Source: MGBC131033 sp910585655 (GTDB lineage: Bacteria > Bacillota > Clostridia > Lachnospirales > Lachnospiraceae). From it: DNA of 38,460 nucleotides. Positions 15,047-22,911 of this stretch are shown one piece after another; positions within the stretch are counted from its first letter, which is position 1; the number at the start of each line of letters is the position of its first letter. Where the stretch lies: NCBI GenBank assembly GCA_949502025.1, contig CATBCG010000039.1:1-38460 (forward strand), given 5' to 3'. The position numbers and the translations under genes were made by a program. The notes under the pieces are model-generated. The model saw only the letters and a program-made list of their open reading frames with translations, did not search any database and had not been told where the DNA came from.

Positions 15047-16063
15047 TCAGGAAAAAGCTGCCAAAGTCAGCAATTCTTCAAAAGAGTAGGGCAGTTCCCC
15101 AAAAGGCTGGAAACGGTTGAGGCGAAGCAGCTGATCCTGCATACTAACACCGGAGAAATCTTCTGGATTCCGGGGAGGAAACCCCTGTGTTTGTTGGTAT
15201 TCTTTAGGAGAGAGCCCAACAAGCTGGTGAAAGGCACGATAAAAATTACTAAGACTGTTATAACCGCACTGCGAGGCGATTTCCGTCATCGTCTGATCGG
15301 ACTGGGCAATCAGGCAGCAGGCAGCGCTGATTCGCACGGAATTCAGATATTTGTTGAAGCTGACGCCCATGTGTCGCTTAAACAACCGGTAAACGGTAGG
15401 CTCGCTAAAGCCCAACCTGGTCGCCAGGGAAACGGCGGAAATCGGCTTGTCATAGTTTTGATGCAAAAGCTCGACACATTGAATAAAATGGTCATAGGTT
15501 TTCCCCAGTCTGGTCGAAGAAGTCGCCTGTTGTTTGTGACGGGAAAGACAGAGCAGGATGTGATATAGCTCCATATGAAGACCATACCAGGTTTCATCAG
15601 AAAAAAATCCATTCCAGACAGGAGGTTCTTTAGAGGCAGTCCTATTTGGGTCAGGAAGATAGAGGAGACAGGCGAGACGTGCGATAGAGGTACGAACCGC
15701 CTGAATATCCGTGTGATCAGTAGAAAGAGCCGCCGCTCCAACCGTAGAAAGGGCATATTCCTCTGTCAAAGCGAGACGGAGCAGGGACGGTTCTACAGAA
15801 AAAATCAACTGAAGACCGTCCGGCGTTCCCTCTGAAATCTCATGTGCGATACCGCCGCCAACCGTAATCAAATCTCCTTCCTGAAGAACAGCTTCCCGAC
15901 CGTTTATTTTGATATGGAAGCTGCCATGGATACAGCAGAGAATTTCCAGGCTGTCATGCCAGTGGAGGCGGTTAAACTGAACGTTTCCTAAAATCACCCG
16001 GAACGGTAATCCGGCGTTTCCCGCCGTATGGCGGATAATTTCATAATAGCCTGTTTGCTGCAT
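15047..16063 (-). CDS. AraC-family regulator with cupin sensor domain
   Basis: A 338-residue regulator. The N-terminal cupin-like sugar-sensing domain (about 20-95) has HWHDSLEILCCIHG and EGDLITVGGGIAHEI. The C-terminal double helix-turn-helix (about 197-297) has ISAVSLATRLGFSEPTVYRLFKRH-type and SLSNFYRAFHQLVGLSPKEY motifs, the AraC signature. About 40 residues follow the DNA-binding domain. It is divergent from the GH30 gene across a 411-bp region that carries a duplicated hairpin, so it probably activates GH30 in response to a sugar. Evidence for the family is strong; the target is inferred from position. Confidence 0.92.
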   Translation of the reverse strand: MQQTGYYEIIRHTAGNAGLPFRVILGNVQFNRLHWHDSLEILCCIHGSFHIKINGREAVLQEGDLITVGGGIAHEISEGTPDGLQLIFSVEPSLLRLALTEEYALSTVGAAALSTDHTDIQAVRTSIARLACLLYLPDPNRTASKEPPVWNGFFSDETWYGLHMELYHILLCLSRHKQQATSSTRLGKTYDHFIQCVELLHQNYDKPISAVSLATRLGFSEPTVYRLFKRHMGVSFNKYLNSVRISAACCLIAQSDQTMTEIASQCGYNSLSNFYRAFHQLVGLSPKEYQQTQGFPPRNPEDFSGVSMQDQLLRLNRFQPFGELPYSFEELLTLAAFS

Positions 16064-16228
16064 AGTAACGGTGATCCTTTCTTTCTGGAATGGAAAAATT
16101 TTTTGTCAGATAGTATTATAACAAGTGGAGGCGGTTATTACAAGAAAAATAATCGAATACTGGAAGAATTAGCCCGAAAAAGATAAGACAACGACAGAAA
16201 AATGTGGTATGCTATCCTCATCAGAAAC

Positions 16229-16439
16229 CAGAAACATTTTGTATAAGACACAGCTTCATTTACAGACGCGCTGCTATGCGGGTGGAAATGAAGCTAGGTA
16301 GGTGTCTTAGGAAGAATGTTTCGGAACTTAATCCCTCAGAAACATTCTGTATAAGACACAGCTTCATTTACAGACGCGCTGCTATGCGGGTGGAAATGAA
16401 GCTAGGTAGGTGTCTTAGGAAGAATGTTTCGGAACTTAA
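16229..16439 (+). repeat. Tandem 103-bp stem-loop elements upstream of GH30
   Basis: Two copies (16229-16331 and 16337-16439, period 108 bp) differ at a single position (16239 T versus 16347 C). Each folds on itself: AAACATT (16232-16238) with AATGTTT (16315-16321), TAAGACAC (16244-16251) with GTGTCTTA (16302-16309), and AGCTTCATTT (16252-16261) with AAATGAAGCT (16286-16295), leaving a 24-nt loop. Copy 2 ends about 35 bp before the GH30 start, so both would lie in the 5' leader or promoter region. The remaining part of the gap 16064-16474 holds no gene. No known RNA family is recognised. Confidence 0.85.
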
Positions 16440-16474
16440 AATAAGAAAGGATGAAAAAAATGGAAGGAAAGCAA

Positions 16475-17944
16475 ATGATTACATTTTCGGCTAACGGAGT
16501 GTCTTATCCGGAAACGAGGGTACTGACGGTGACAGCAGAGGCAGACGAACCAAGGCATCTGGAATCCGGAGTGTTAAACGTGTATCCGGAGATTACCTAT
16601 CAGGAGATCGAGGGCTTTGGCGGAGCGATGACCGAGACTTCGGCGTATTTATTGTCCAATATGGACGCTCAGACAAGAAGGGTTGCTTTGGAAGAGTTTT
16701 TCGGAGCAAATGGAAACCGCGTTCGGTTTGTCCGGGTGCCGATTGATAGCTGTGATTATTCCCTGGAGGAATATGCAGCGGTAGAAGATCCGATTGCCGA
16801 TCCGGATCTGGCGACTTTTTCTTTAAAACGAGATCAGCTCTATGTACTGCCTATGTTAAAAGAAGCAATGGCAGTAGCAGCCGAGACAGGATCCGGAGAG
16901 CCGATATCTGTGCTGCTTAGCCCTTGGTCGCCGCCGGCAAGCTGGAAAACACCGCCAGCCAGGCCGAAAAACGATGCTTCGGTCTATGGCGGCATGATGG
17001 GCTTTCGGATGCCGGAAATTGATTATGAGCATCCGTCTCGCTGCAACGGTGGAAGTCTAAAGCCAGAATTTTATCCGTCCTGGGCAAAGTACCTGGTGAA
17101 ATATGTCAATGCTTATCTGGCGGAAGGAATTCCGGTGACAATGCTTTCGATTCAAAATGAGTCCATCGCGGCTACTAACTGGGATAGCTGTGTTTGGACA
17201 GCAGAAGAACAGAAAATTTTCCTGCGGGATTTTCTTTATCCGGAGATGGAAGCAGCAGGCTTAGTGGGAAAAGTCGGTATTTATATTTGGGATCACAACA
17301 AGGAACGAGTGTTGGAATATGCAAGGGATATTGTCGATGACGTAACCGATAAAATGATCGAAGGCTTTGCGTTCCACTGGTATTCCGGAGACCATTTTGA
17401 GGCTGTGGAAATGGCAGGCAAACAGTATCCGGGTAAGGTGCTGATGTTAAGCGAATGCTGCGGGCTGCACCAGCCGGGCAAAGTAGGTTTTATGGGGTTT
17501 GGCGGAGGTGGTAAAACGCCGGAAACCGTAGAATATGAGGATGCGGTTGCCTATGCTCACGATATCATCGGCAACCTGAATGCCGGAATGAACCGTTGGA
17601 TTGATTGGAATTTCTGCGTCGATCAGAACGGAGGTCCGCGTCATGTGCCAGGCGGCTTTACTGCCAGTATGATCGTAGGAGAGGACGGCAGTTACCGAAA
17701 AGATCTGACCTTTGACTATATCGGGCATTTTTCCAAATATATTCTGCCGGGAGCGGTTCGGATCGGTCATTCCCGCTGCGATGATAAGGTGGAAATGACC
17801 GCGGCAAAAAATCCGGATGGTTCGGTGGTTATGGTACTGTTAAACAAACATCAGGAGGACAGCGCTTACGCAATTCGGATGCAAGGACAGGTGATCCGCA
17901 TCAGCGTTCCGGCTAGGACGATTAGTACGATAGTGATTAGGTGA
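16475..17944 (+). CDS. Glycoside hydrolase family 30 (glucosylceramidase-like beta-glycosidase)
   Basis: About 489 residues from ATG 16475, chosen for GGAAGGA 6 nt upstream; in-frame ATGs at 16451 and 16460 are possible alternatives. The GH30 fold is clear: IEGFGGAMTETSA at the N-terminal side, SPWSPPASWK, the acid/base Glu in LSIQNES, and the nucleophile Glu in MLSECCG, followed by the C-terminal beta-sandwich segment (about 400-489). There is no signal peptide, so it works in the cytoplasm on imported glycosides. Substrate may be a beta-glucoside, beta-xyloside or beta-fucoside; the sequence does not decide. It is regulated probably by the divergent AraC protein and the hairpin-rich leader, and a terminator follows immediately. 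Confidence 0.92.
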   Translation: MITFSANGVSYPETRVLTVTAEADEPRHLESGVLNVYPEITYQEIEGFGGAMTETSAYLLSNMDAQTRRVALEEFFGANGNRVRFVRVPIDSCDYSLEEYAAVEDPIADPDLATFSLKRDQLYVLPMLKEAMAVAAETGSGEPISVLLSPWSPPASWKTPPARPKNDASVYGGMMGFRMPEIDYEHPSRCNGGSLKPEFYPSWAKYLVKYVNAYLAEGIPVTMLSIQNESIAATNWDSCVWTAEEQKIFLRDFLYPEMEAAGLVGKVGIYIWDHNKERVLEYARDIVDDVTDKMIEGFAFHWYSGDHFEAVEMAGKQYPGKVLMLSECCGLHQPGKVGFMGFGGGGKTPETVEYEDAVAYAHDIIGNLNAGMNRWIDWNFCVDQNGGPRHVPGGFTASMIVGEDGSYRKDLTFDYIGHFSKYILPGAVRIGHSRCDDKVEMTAAKNPDGSVVMVLLNKHQEDSAYAIRMQGQVIRISVPARTISTIVIR

Positions 17945-17958
17945 TATTCTGACAGAGA

Positions 17959-18002
17959 AAGGCTGCTGCATAGAAACTTTTTGATTTCTGTGTAGCAGCC
18001 TT
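17959..18002 (+). terminator. Terminator-like hairpin after GH30
   Basis: An 18-bp stem with one or two wobble or mismatched pairs (17959-17976 with 17985-18002; core AAGGCTGCTGCATAGAAA) and an 8-nt loop, followed by CTTTGTA. The long stem is convincing, the T tract weak. Confidence 0.7.
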
Positions 18003-18010
18003 CTTTGTAT

Positions 18011-18112
18011 GAGCGGAGAATCTTGCTTTGCAGGATTTTTATTTAATTTGGAATTCTGAAATTTTCTGTAATAGCTTATGCTACTGGATGACACAATCTG
18101 CATTAAACGCAT
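18011..18112. repeat. Intergenic repeat module plus copy of the LRR gene 3' end
   Basis: 18011-18045 repeats the GCGGAGAATC-TGCTTTGCAGGAT module seen at 1945-1970. 18046-18112 is a 67-bp copy of 19084-19150 with two mismatches. In the minus-strand frame it still reads AFNADCVIQ-stop, the last residues of the LRR protein at 19119-20303 with D changed to N. It is the remnant of a duplicated or replaced LRR gene. Confidence 0.85.
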
Positions 18113-18147
18113 ATTCATATGATTTATCTAAAAAGAAAAAAATCTTG

Positions 18148-18176
18148 TTGCAAAAGCGGCTGTAAAACTGTACTAT
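18148..18176 (+). promoter_or_regulatory. Promoter of the GNAT toxin-antitoxin pair
   Basis: TTGCAA (18148-18153), a 17-nt spacer and TACTAT (18171-18176), 58 bp before the antitoxin start, which has an AAAGGAGA ribosome binding site. Confidence 0.55.
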
Positions 18177-18233
18177 ATAAATAGGGAAGTATGATGGCAT
18201 AAAATAAGTTATACTAATAAAGGAGATGTTTAT

Positions 18234-18428
18234 ATGGCAACTTCAAGTATCACGAAAAATTTTGTTATTTCCGGTGAGAAACAGGTGGAAATGTTTGCTG
18301 ATGCAATAGAAGCGTCTGCCAATGACCGCCCTGTCCGTATTCCCGTTGCTGCAAGGTTTGTAAAGGGAGAGGCGGAATTGATAGAGTTTATGGAGAAAAG
18401 GGAGAAAGCGAATGGTGGAAACAGATAA
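18234..18428 (+). CDS. Small antitoxin-like protein of a GNAT toxin-antitoxin pair
   Basis: A 64-residue protein (MATSSITKNFVISGEKQV start) with a short beta-strand-like N-terminus, an amphipathic middle and a charged C-terminal helix (LIEFMEKREKANG). The ATG at 18234 follows AAAGGAG at good distance. It overlaps the downstream acetyltransferase gene by 17 bp, as expected for an antitoxin translated together with its toxin. It is not a clear DUF1778 (TacA) protein. I recognise the pair as a common arrangement in Clostridia rather than knowing a proven function. The antitoxin role is inferred from size, order and overlap. Confidence 0.65.
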   Translation: MATSSITKNFVISGEKQVEMFADAIEASANDRPVRIPVAARFVKGEAELIEFMEKREKANGGNR

Positions 18429-19023
18429 ATTTTTAGTTACCAATATCCGCCAGTACCTTAACAGTGATAATCCAAAGCTCGGAGAGGATAAACTAATTCA
18501 GGAACTCTCCGAGTTTTCCTGTCCACAAAATTTGGATATTGAACATTTTTTGCACAAAAACGCAATAGAATTTACGAAAAAGAACCAATCTGTTACATAT
18601 CTTGTCTTTTCCTTAAAAAGTATGGCATTAGTTGGATATTTTACCATAGCGTTAAAGCCGCTGACGGTTCGGGGCGAAAAGGTAAGCAATACAATAAAAA
18701 AGAAAATTATGCGTGTCAGTGATTTTGACAGCCAGACACAGACATATACTATGTCAGCGTACTTGATTGCACAACTTGGCAAAAATTACACAGATGGAAG
18801 GAATAAGGAAATTACGGGTGTAGAGCTTCTTGAACTGGCTTGGAACGTAATTGAGGATATGCAGTATATGGGAGGCGGAATGGTGGTGTTTTTGGAGGCA
18901 AATGACGAGGAAAGGCTACTAAGATTTTATCAGGATAATAAATTTAGGCGGTTTGACACTCGGCTTACAGCTTCTAATGTCACAGATCAGCATGAACTGG
19001 TACAGCTTTTAAGACTGCTCTAA
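18412..19023 (+). CDS. GNAT-family N-acetyltransferase (probable toxin of TA pair)
   Basis: A 203-residue GNAT protein. An N-terminal helical part (about 1-50) is followed by the acetyltransferase core: SVTYLVFSLKSMALVGYFTIALKPL (beta strands), AYLIAQLGKNY with an acetyl-CoA-binding-like AQLGKN, then LLELAWNVIED and GGGMVVFLEAN, and a C-terminal RLLRFYQDNKFRRF strand-helix typical of GNAT enzymes. GNAT toxins such as TacT acetylate charged tRNAs; whether this one does is inferred only from the pairing with a small overlapping upstream gene. The pair lies between two copies of the 3' end of the LRR gene and ends in its own terminator, consistent with an inserted cassette. Confidence 0.78.
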   Translation: MVETDKFLVTNIRQYLNSDNPKLGEDKLIQELSEFSCPQNLDIEHFLHKNAIEFTKKNQSVTYLVFSLKSMALVGYFTIALKPLTVRGEKVSNTIKKKIMRVSDFDSQTQTYTMSAYLIAQLGKNYTDGRNKEITGVELLELAWNVIEDMQYMGGGMVVFLEANDEERLLRFYQDNKFRRFDTRLTASNVTDQHELVQLLRLL

Positions 19024-19030
19024 GAAAAAT

Positions 19031-19057
19031 TGCCCGGTATTCTGCCGGGCAGTTTTT
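19031..19057 (+). terminator. Rho-independent terminator after the GNAT gene
   Basis: A perfect 7-bp GC-rich stem TGCCCGG (19031-19037) / CCGGGCA (19045-19051), a 7-nt loop and TTTTT (19053-19057), 7 bp after the stop. Confidence 0.85.
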
Positions 19058-19083
19058 ATGCTGTTTCTAGCAGCCTTTTTTAG

Positions 19084-19150
19084 ATTTGAAATTCTGAAAT
19101 TTTCTGTAATAGCTTATGCTACTGGATGACACAATCTGCATCAAACGCAT
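19084..19150. repeat. Direct repeat partner of 18046-18112 (LRR 3' end)
   Basis: Spans the last codons and the downstream flank of the LRR gene and is identical to 18046-18112 except for two positions. The two copies are 1,038 bp apart and flank the GNAT toxin-antitoxin cassette. Confidence 0.88.
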
Positions 19151-20303
19151 TCGTTCCAAGTTCTACTCCTTTTGGAAGGGTGACGCTAGTCAAGCTGTCA
19201 CATCCGAAAAACGCCTCCTGACCGATGGAAGTTAGGCTATCCGGGAACGTGACACCGGTTAGGCTCCAGTTGCCAAAAAACGCCTCCTGACCGATGGAAA
19301 TTAGGCTGTCTGGGAACGTGATGCCAGTCAGGTTCCGGTTGCCGAAAAATGCTCCTGCGCCAATGACAGTCACACCTTCCGGAATGGTGACATCTCCGCT
19401 GGCAGCGCTTCCGTCAACTAGAATTTGGTTGACGATAACAATCGGATTTTCCTTTTTCTGGGCTTTAATCCAGCCGGTGTTGGCAAAGGCATAAGAATCT
19501 ATGGTAGTGACACTTTTTGGAATGGTGATTTCTTTTAAGGCAATGCAATTATTAAACGCATTGCTACCAATAGAAAGCACACCATTTGGAATCGTGATAC
19601 TGGTTAGCTTTGCACAGTCATAAAAGGCGCTGGCGCCAATCGACTTTAAACCCTTTGGAAGTGTGATGGAAGCCAATTTTTTGCAGCCGGAAAAAGCGCT
19701 GTTGCCAATGGATTTTAACCCTTTTGGCAAGGTTACACTTTTGAGCTTGCTGCAATCATAAAAAGCACTGTTGCCAATGGAAATCACTCCTTTTGGAAGA
19801 GTAACGCTGGTAATCGCTGTGCAACCGGCAAAAGCGTTGTCTGCAATAACGGTTACACCTGCCGGAATTTTTACTTTTCCTTTGGCGGTAGCTCCGGTAA
19901 TGAGGCAATGGTTGAGAATAACGAGCGGATTTTTCTTCTGTTGGGTTTTCAGCCATTTCGTTCCCTGGAAAGCAAAGGCTCCGATGGAAGTCATAGTCTT
20001 TGGAATGGTGATAGTTTTTAAATTGGTACAGCCGGAAAAAGCAAAGTCATCGATGGAGGTTACGGCTTTTGGAATGGTGACACTTTTCAGGCTGGTGCAG
20101 CCGGCAAAAGCGCTCTCTCCGATTGCGGTGACGCCTTTTGGAATCGTTACTTTGGTCTTTTTTCCGGAATAGCGGATCAGCACTCCTTTTTTTACTGTAA
20201 AATCACTGGCAGCCTGGGTGTTGACGACGCTAAAACAGCTACAGATGAGAGCGAATAGAAGTGAAAAAGCCAAAAAGCGCCATCGTATGGTAGTGCGTTT
20301 CAT
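19119..20303 (-). CDS. Secreted BspA-like leucine-rich-repeat (LRR_5) protein
   Basis: A 394-residue exported protein. The signal peptide covers about residues 1-32 (KRTTIRWRF, hydrophobic core, cleavage near TQAAS). The rest is about fourteen BspA/TpLRR-type repeats of about 23 residues with the pattern ITIPKGVTSIGxxAFxGCxxLxS. Two island-like inserts (WLKTQQKKNPLVIL and WIKAQKKENPIVIV) interrupt the repeat array at similar spacing. There is no sortase motif or cell-wall repeat, so it is probably released or held by other means. The family mediates adhesion or protein binding in gut and oral bacteria; the ligand here is unknown. The last repeats include a recent 69-bp duplication. Its 3' end is duplicated on the far side of the GNAT toxin-antitoxin pair. 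Confidence 0.9.
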   Translation of the reverse strand: MKRTTIRWRFLAFSLLFALICSCFSVVNTQAASDFTVKKGVLIRYSGKKTKVTIPKGVTAIGESAFAGCTSLKSVTIPKAVTSIDDFAFSGCTNLKTITIPKTMTSIGAFAFQGTKWLKTQQKKNPLVILNHCLITGATAKGKVKIPAGVTVIADNAFAGCTAITSVTLPKGVISIGNSAFYDCSKLKSVTLPKGLKSIGNSAFSGCKKLASITLPKGLKSIGASAFYDCAKLTSITIPNGVLSIGSNAFNNCIALKEITIPKSVTTIDSYAFANTGWIKAQKKENPIVIVNQILVDGSAASGDVTIPEGVTVIGAGAFFGNRNLTGITFPDSLISIGQEAFFGNWSLTGVTFPDSLTSIGQEAFFGCDSLTSVTLPKGVELGTNAFDADCVIQ

Positions 20304-20483
20304 GATACCAACTCCTTTCTGTCGTTACATTGTGTATTGTTTTTTTATTGTAATTTTAGTATACTTTTTCTAATAGGCAATGTCAATATTGTACGGAAGT
20401 AAAAACAGGTAATCAGAATTAACAGTTTATAAAAGAATTTTTACTATGTTTGTATATAATAATGTAGGAAAGGAAGTATAGTT

Positions 20484-21230
20484 ATGAATATTCCGAATAT
20501 GATACTATTTGATTATGGTCAGACATTGGTTTCGGAGAGCTTTGACGGAATCAGAGGAACGGAAGCGGTTTTGCAGTATGCCGTCAAAAATAAATACCAA
20601 AAGTCAGCGGCAGAAGTGCAGGCAGAGGCGGACGCGATGAACCGGGAATTAGGTCGTTTTGATCCGAAGCGACGGCATTTGTTTCAGATTGAAGTGCCGA
20701 ATTCGATGTTTGCGGGTTATTTATATGAATCCCAGGGAATTGAGCTTTCGATTCAGGCAGAGGAGATTGACCGGGTGTTTTGGGAGGCTGCTGCGCCGGG
20801 GATGGCAACGGAAGGCATCGAAGAATTTTTGAAATTTTTAGATAATAAAGGGATTCGTACCGGTGTTATCAGTAATATTGCGTATTGTCGTCAGGTAGTA
20901 GAGGAACGGATTCGGCATTGCCTCCCAAACCATACGTTTGAATTTATTTTGACAAGCAGTGCTTATCTGTATCGAAAGCCTCACCGGCGGATTTTTGAGC
21001 TTGCGTTGGAAAAGGCAGGATTAAAACCGGAAGAAGTTTGGTACATTGGTGATCAGTATGAGTGCGATATTGTCGGCGCAGCCGGAGCAGGCTTGTTTCC
21101 GGTTTGGTATACGGGTGCGTTAGAGGAAGTAGATATTGCCGAAAAGGAAAATGCCAGAAAAACAGAAGTGCTGGTGGTAAATAGCTGGGCAAAATTAAAG
21201 GAAATTATGATTTCAGAAATGGAAGTTTGA
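20484..21230 (+). CDS. HAD-superfamily hydrolase
   Basis: A 248-residue cytosolic HAD (subfamily I) protein. Motif I is FDYGQTL (nucleophile D10), motif II is the T/S in GVISNIAY, motif III the Lys in LYRKPHRRIFE, and motif IV GDQYECDIVGA. The position two after the nucleophile, usually Asp in phosphatases, is Gly here; this variant is known in some HAD lineages and may alter the reaction. A helical cap domain lies at about 20-100. The GAAAGGAAG ribosome binding site precedes ATG 20484, and TATAAT-like sequence is about 25 bp upstream. It ends 51 bp before jetA in the same direction and could be co-transcribed with the Wadjet operon, though a defence role is not implied. Confidence 0.85.
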   Translation: MNIPNMILFDYGQTLVSESFDGIRGTEAVLQYAVKNKYQKSAAEVQAEADAMNRELGRFDPKRRHLFQIEVPNSMFAGYLYESQGIELSIQAEEIDRVFWEAAAPGMATEGIEEFLKFLDNKGIRTGVISNIAYCRQVVEERIRHCLPNHTFEFILTSSAYLYRKPHRRIFELALEKAGLKPEEVWYIGDQYECDIVGAAGAGLFPVWYTGALEEVDIAEKENARKTEVLVVNSWAKLKEIMISEMEV

Positions 21231-21281
21231 AGATGACAGTTTTCAGACAGAAAGAAAAAGAGAGGGAAGGAGGGAGCGGGG

Positions 21282-22718
21282 ATGTCTATATTTCAGACAA
21301 TCGGGAACGATAAATTTTTCAATCCCTTCTGCTGCCGGAACCGGGAGTTATATTTGGAGTGTATCAGCCTGCTGATTGAAAAATCAAAGGAACTTCCGGT
21401 TTTGTATGAATTGGATGCCAAAAGCTGTATTCTGTTGGAATTGCAAAACCATATGTTTTCGATTGAAACGGAAGATATCGGGGAAGAAATCAGCAATACC
21501 CGCAGCGCAGCAGAAAATGCGTCTGCGATTTTACGGTATTTTCGGGAATGTGGCTGGATTACTTCCAGGGAAGTAGGCAGGAGCGGCGATAATATCGCGG
21601 CGGTGACGTCGGCTTGCCGGAAGCTGGTAGAAGGATTGCACCGTCTCTTTGACAGGGAACGGAATGGGGCAATTACCAATCATATATTTGCGATTTATGG
21701 GATCTTAAAGGATGCCCTAGGAGAAGAGAGAGGTCGTACCATCCGTCCTTATTCCAATTTGCTGGTGCCGTTAATTGAACAGGAATGTGATTTGAAAAAT
21801 GAGTTGTTTGAGCTGCGGGACAATATCCGGGATATTATGCGGATTGTGATGCAGATTTCCGATGCCAACAGCTTCGGGCAGTTTTTAGTAAAAGATCAGG
21901 TATTGGAAAAATTTTTTAATGATTACTTTTTTATCAAACGAAGTGGTCTGATTCCAGGTTATATTGCCGGAATTGACCGGATGCTGCTGCAGGTGCGCCA
22001 TTCGGAATTATATGACCGGATGGTAGAGGAATATCAGGAATTAAAAAGTTTGACCAGACTGGAGGCGCAGGAAACGATTGACCGGCAGTTTGGTGAACTG
22101 GACAGCTTTGTCAATATTGAATATGAAAAGGAAATGATTTACATAGATCGAAAAATCAATACCTATTACAATTTATATTCGACGCGGATGATGATGGTAT
22201 TAAGCGGAAGCACTAACCTGCAGCATGAATTAAACCGCCTTTTGCTGACCCTAAAAGATCTGGAACCAGAGGGGCGGGAAGCCTTGCTTGGGCGGCTGGC
22301 AGAAAGTTTTCAGGTACAGAGCATGGGCTATATCGGAAAAAAATCACTCGAACGGCGGAAAAAAGCTCAACCACAAGAACCGGCGCCAGAACTTTTAGCT
22401 GGAGAGCTTTCCGAAGAAGAGAAAAAAGCTCTGACAGACGACCTATTGAAAGAAGCCCCGGATCGCTACAGTCTGAATACGGCTGCGGATTATTACAAAA
22501 CGCTTTCCTTCCCAGGCGGACGGTTGCGGACAGAGGATTTCCCGATTACGACCAGAGACGATGCCATGATGCTGGCAGCAGGCGTCATCTATTCCGGGAC
22601 AGAAGGCTTCCCTTACCGCGTGGAGTTAGAAGAAGGGCTGGTGGAAACGAACATCGCAACCCTCAGCAAGCTTTCGGTCTATCCAATAGAAGAAACAAAC
22701 CCCACAAAGGAAAAGTGA
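21282..22718 (+). CDS. jetA: Wadjet anti-plasmid system protein JetA (MukF-like kleisin, DUF5716 type)
   Basis: A 478-residue, mostly helical protein and first gene of a jetABCD operon. In Wadjet, JetA is the kleisin-like subunit that bridges the JetC SMC heads and binds JetB; the complex extrudes loops on small circular DNA that JetD then cuts. The start MSIFQTIGNDKFFNPF and the following helical pattern match the DUF5716/JetA family of Clostridia rather than the DUF3375 JetA of type I systems, so a type III Wadjet is my best guess. A charged, proline-containing linker (about 355-390: RRKKAQPQEPAPELL) precedes a C-terminal segment (about 400-478). ATG 21282 follows AAGGAGGGAG. Assignment rests on both the sequence and the clear JetB/C/D neighbours. 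Confidence 0.87.
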   Translation: MSIFQTIGNDKFFNPFCCRNRELYLECISLLIEKSKELPVLYELDAKSCILLELQNHMFSIETEDIGEEISNTRSAAENASAILRYFRECGWITSREVGRSGDNIAAVTSACRKLVEGLHRLFDRERNGAITNHIFAIYGILKDALGEERGRTIRPYSNLLVPLIEQECDLKNELFELRDNIRDIMRIVMQISDANSFGQFLVKDQVLEKFFNDYFFIKRSGLIPGYIAGIDRMLLQVRHSELYDRMVEEYQELKSLTRLEAQETIDRQFGELDSFVNIEYEKEMIYIDRKINTYYNLYSTRMMMVLSGSTNLQHELNRLLLTLKDLEPEGREALLGRLAESFQVQSMGYIGKKSLERRKKAQPQEPAPELLAGELSEEEKKALTDDLLKEAPDRYSLNTAADYYKTLSFPGGRLRTEDFPITTRDDAMMLAAGVIYSGTEGFPYRVELEEGLVETNIATLSKLSVYPIEETNPTKEK

Positions 22719-22788
22719 AAAAGCGGAACAAAGCCCATCAGAGATGGACTCAAAACAGTCTTGAAATGAAAACAGTCTCGAAACGAAA

Positions 22789-22854
22789 GCACCCCCGGGA
22801 GGAATTTCTGGCATGTTTTTTATGACAGAAATTCTCTCCCCTTTAAGGGGGTGC
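22789..22854 (+). promoter_or_regulatory. Long imperfect hairpin between jetA and jetB
   Basis: GCACCCCC (22789-22796) pairs with GGGGGTGC (22847-22854), GGGAG (22797-22801) with CTCCC (22836-22840), and GAATTTCTG (22802-22810) with CAGAAATTC (22826-22834), with a 15-nt T-rich loop. No terminal U tract follows the stem, so it looks less like a terminator than a processing, stability or attenuation element in the operon mRNA. The 193-bp gap 22719-22911 has no other gene. Confidence 0.7.
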
Positions 22855-22911
22855 TGCAGTGTAGAGACGGGACTCAAAATAAAAACGGAACTCAAAATAG
22901 GAGAATGGAGA

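Noticed and set aside
16204..16494. 96-codon frame with two identical 36-residue repeats
   Set aside because: It only reads through the duplicated hairpins, whose 108-bp period happens to be a multiple of three; no start signal, and its end overlaps the GH30 gene in another frame.
22813..22911. N-terminal extension of jetB
   Set aside because: It begins inside the intergenic hairpin and lacks a ribosome binding site; ATG 22912 has one.
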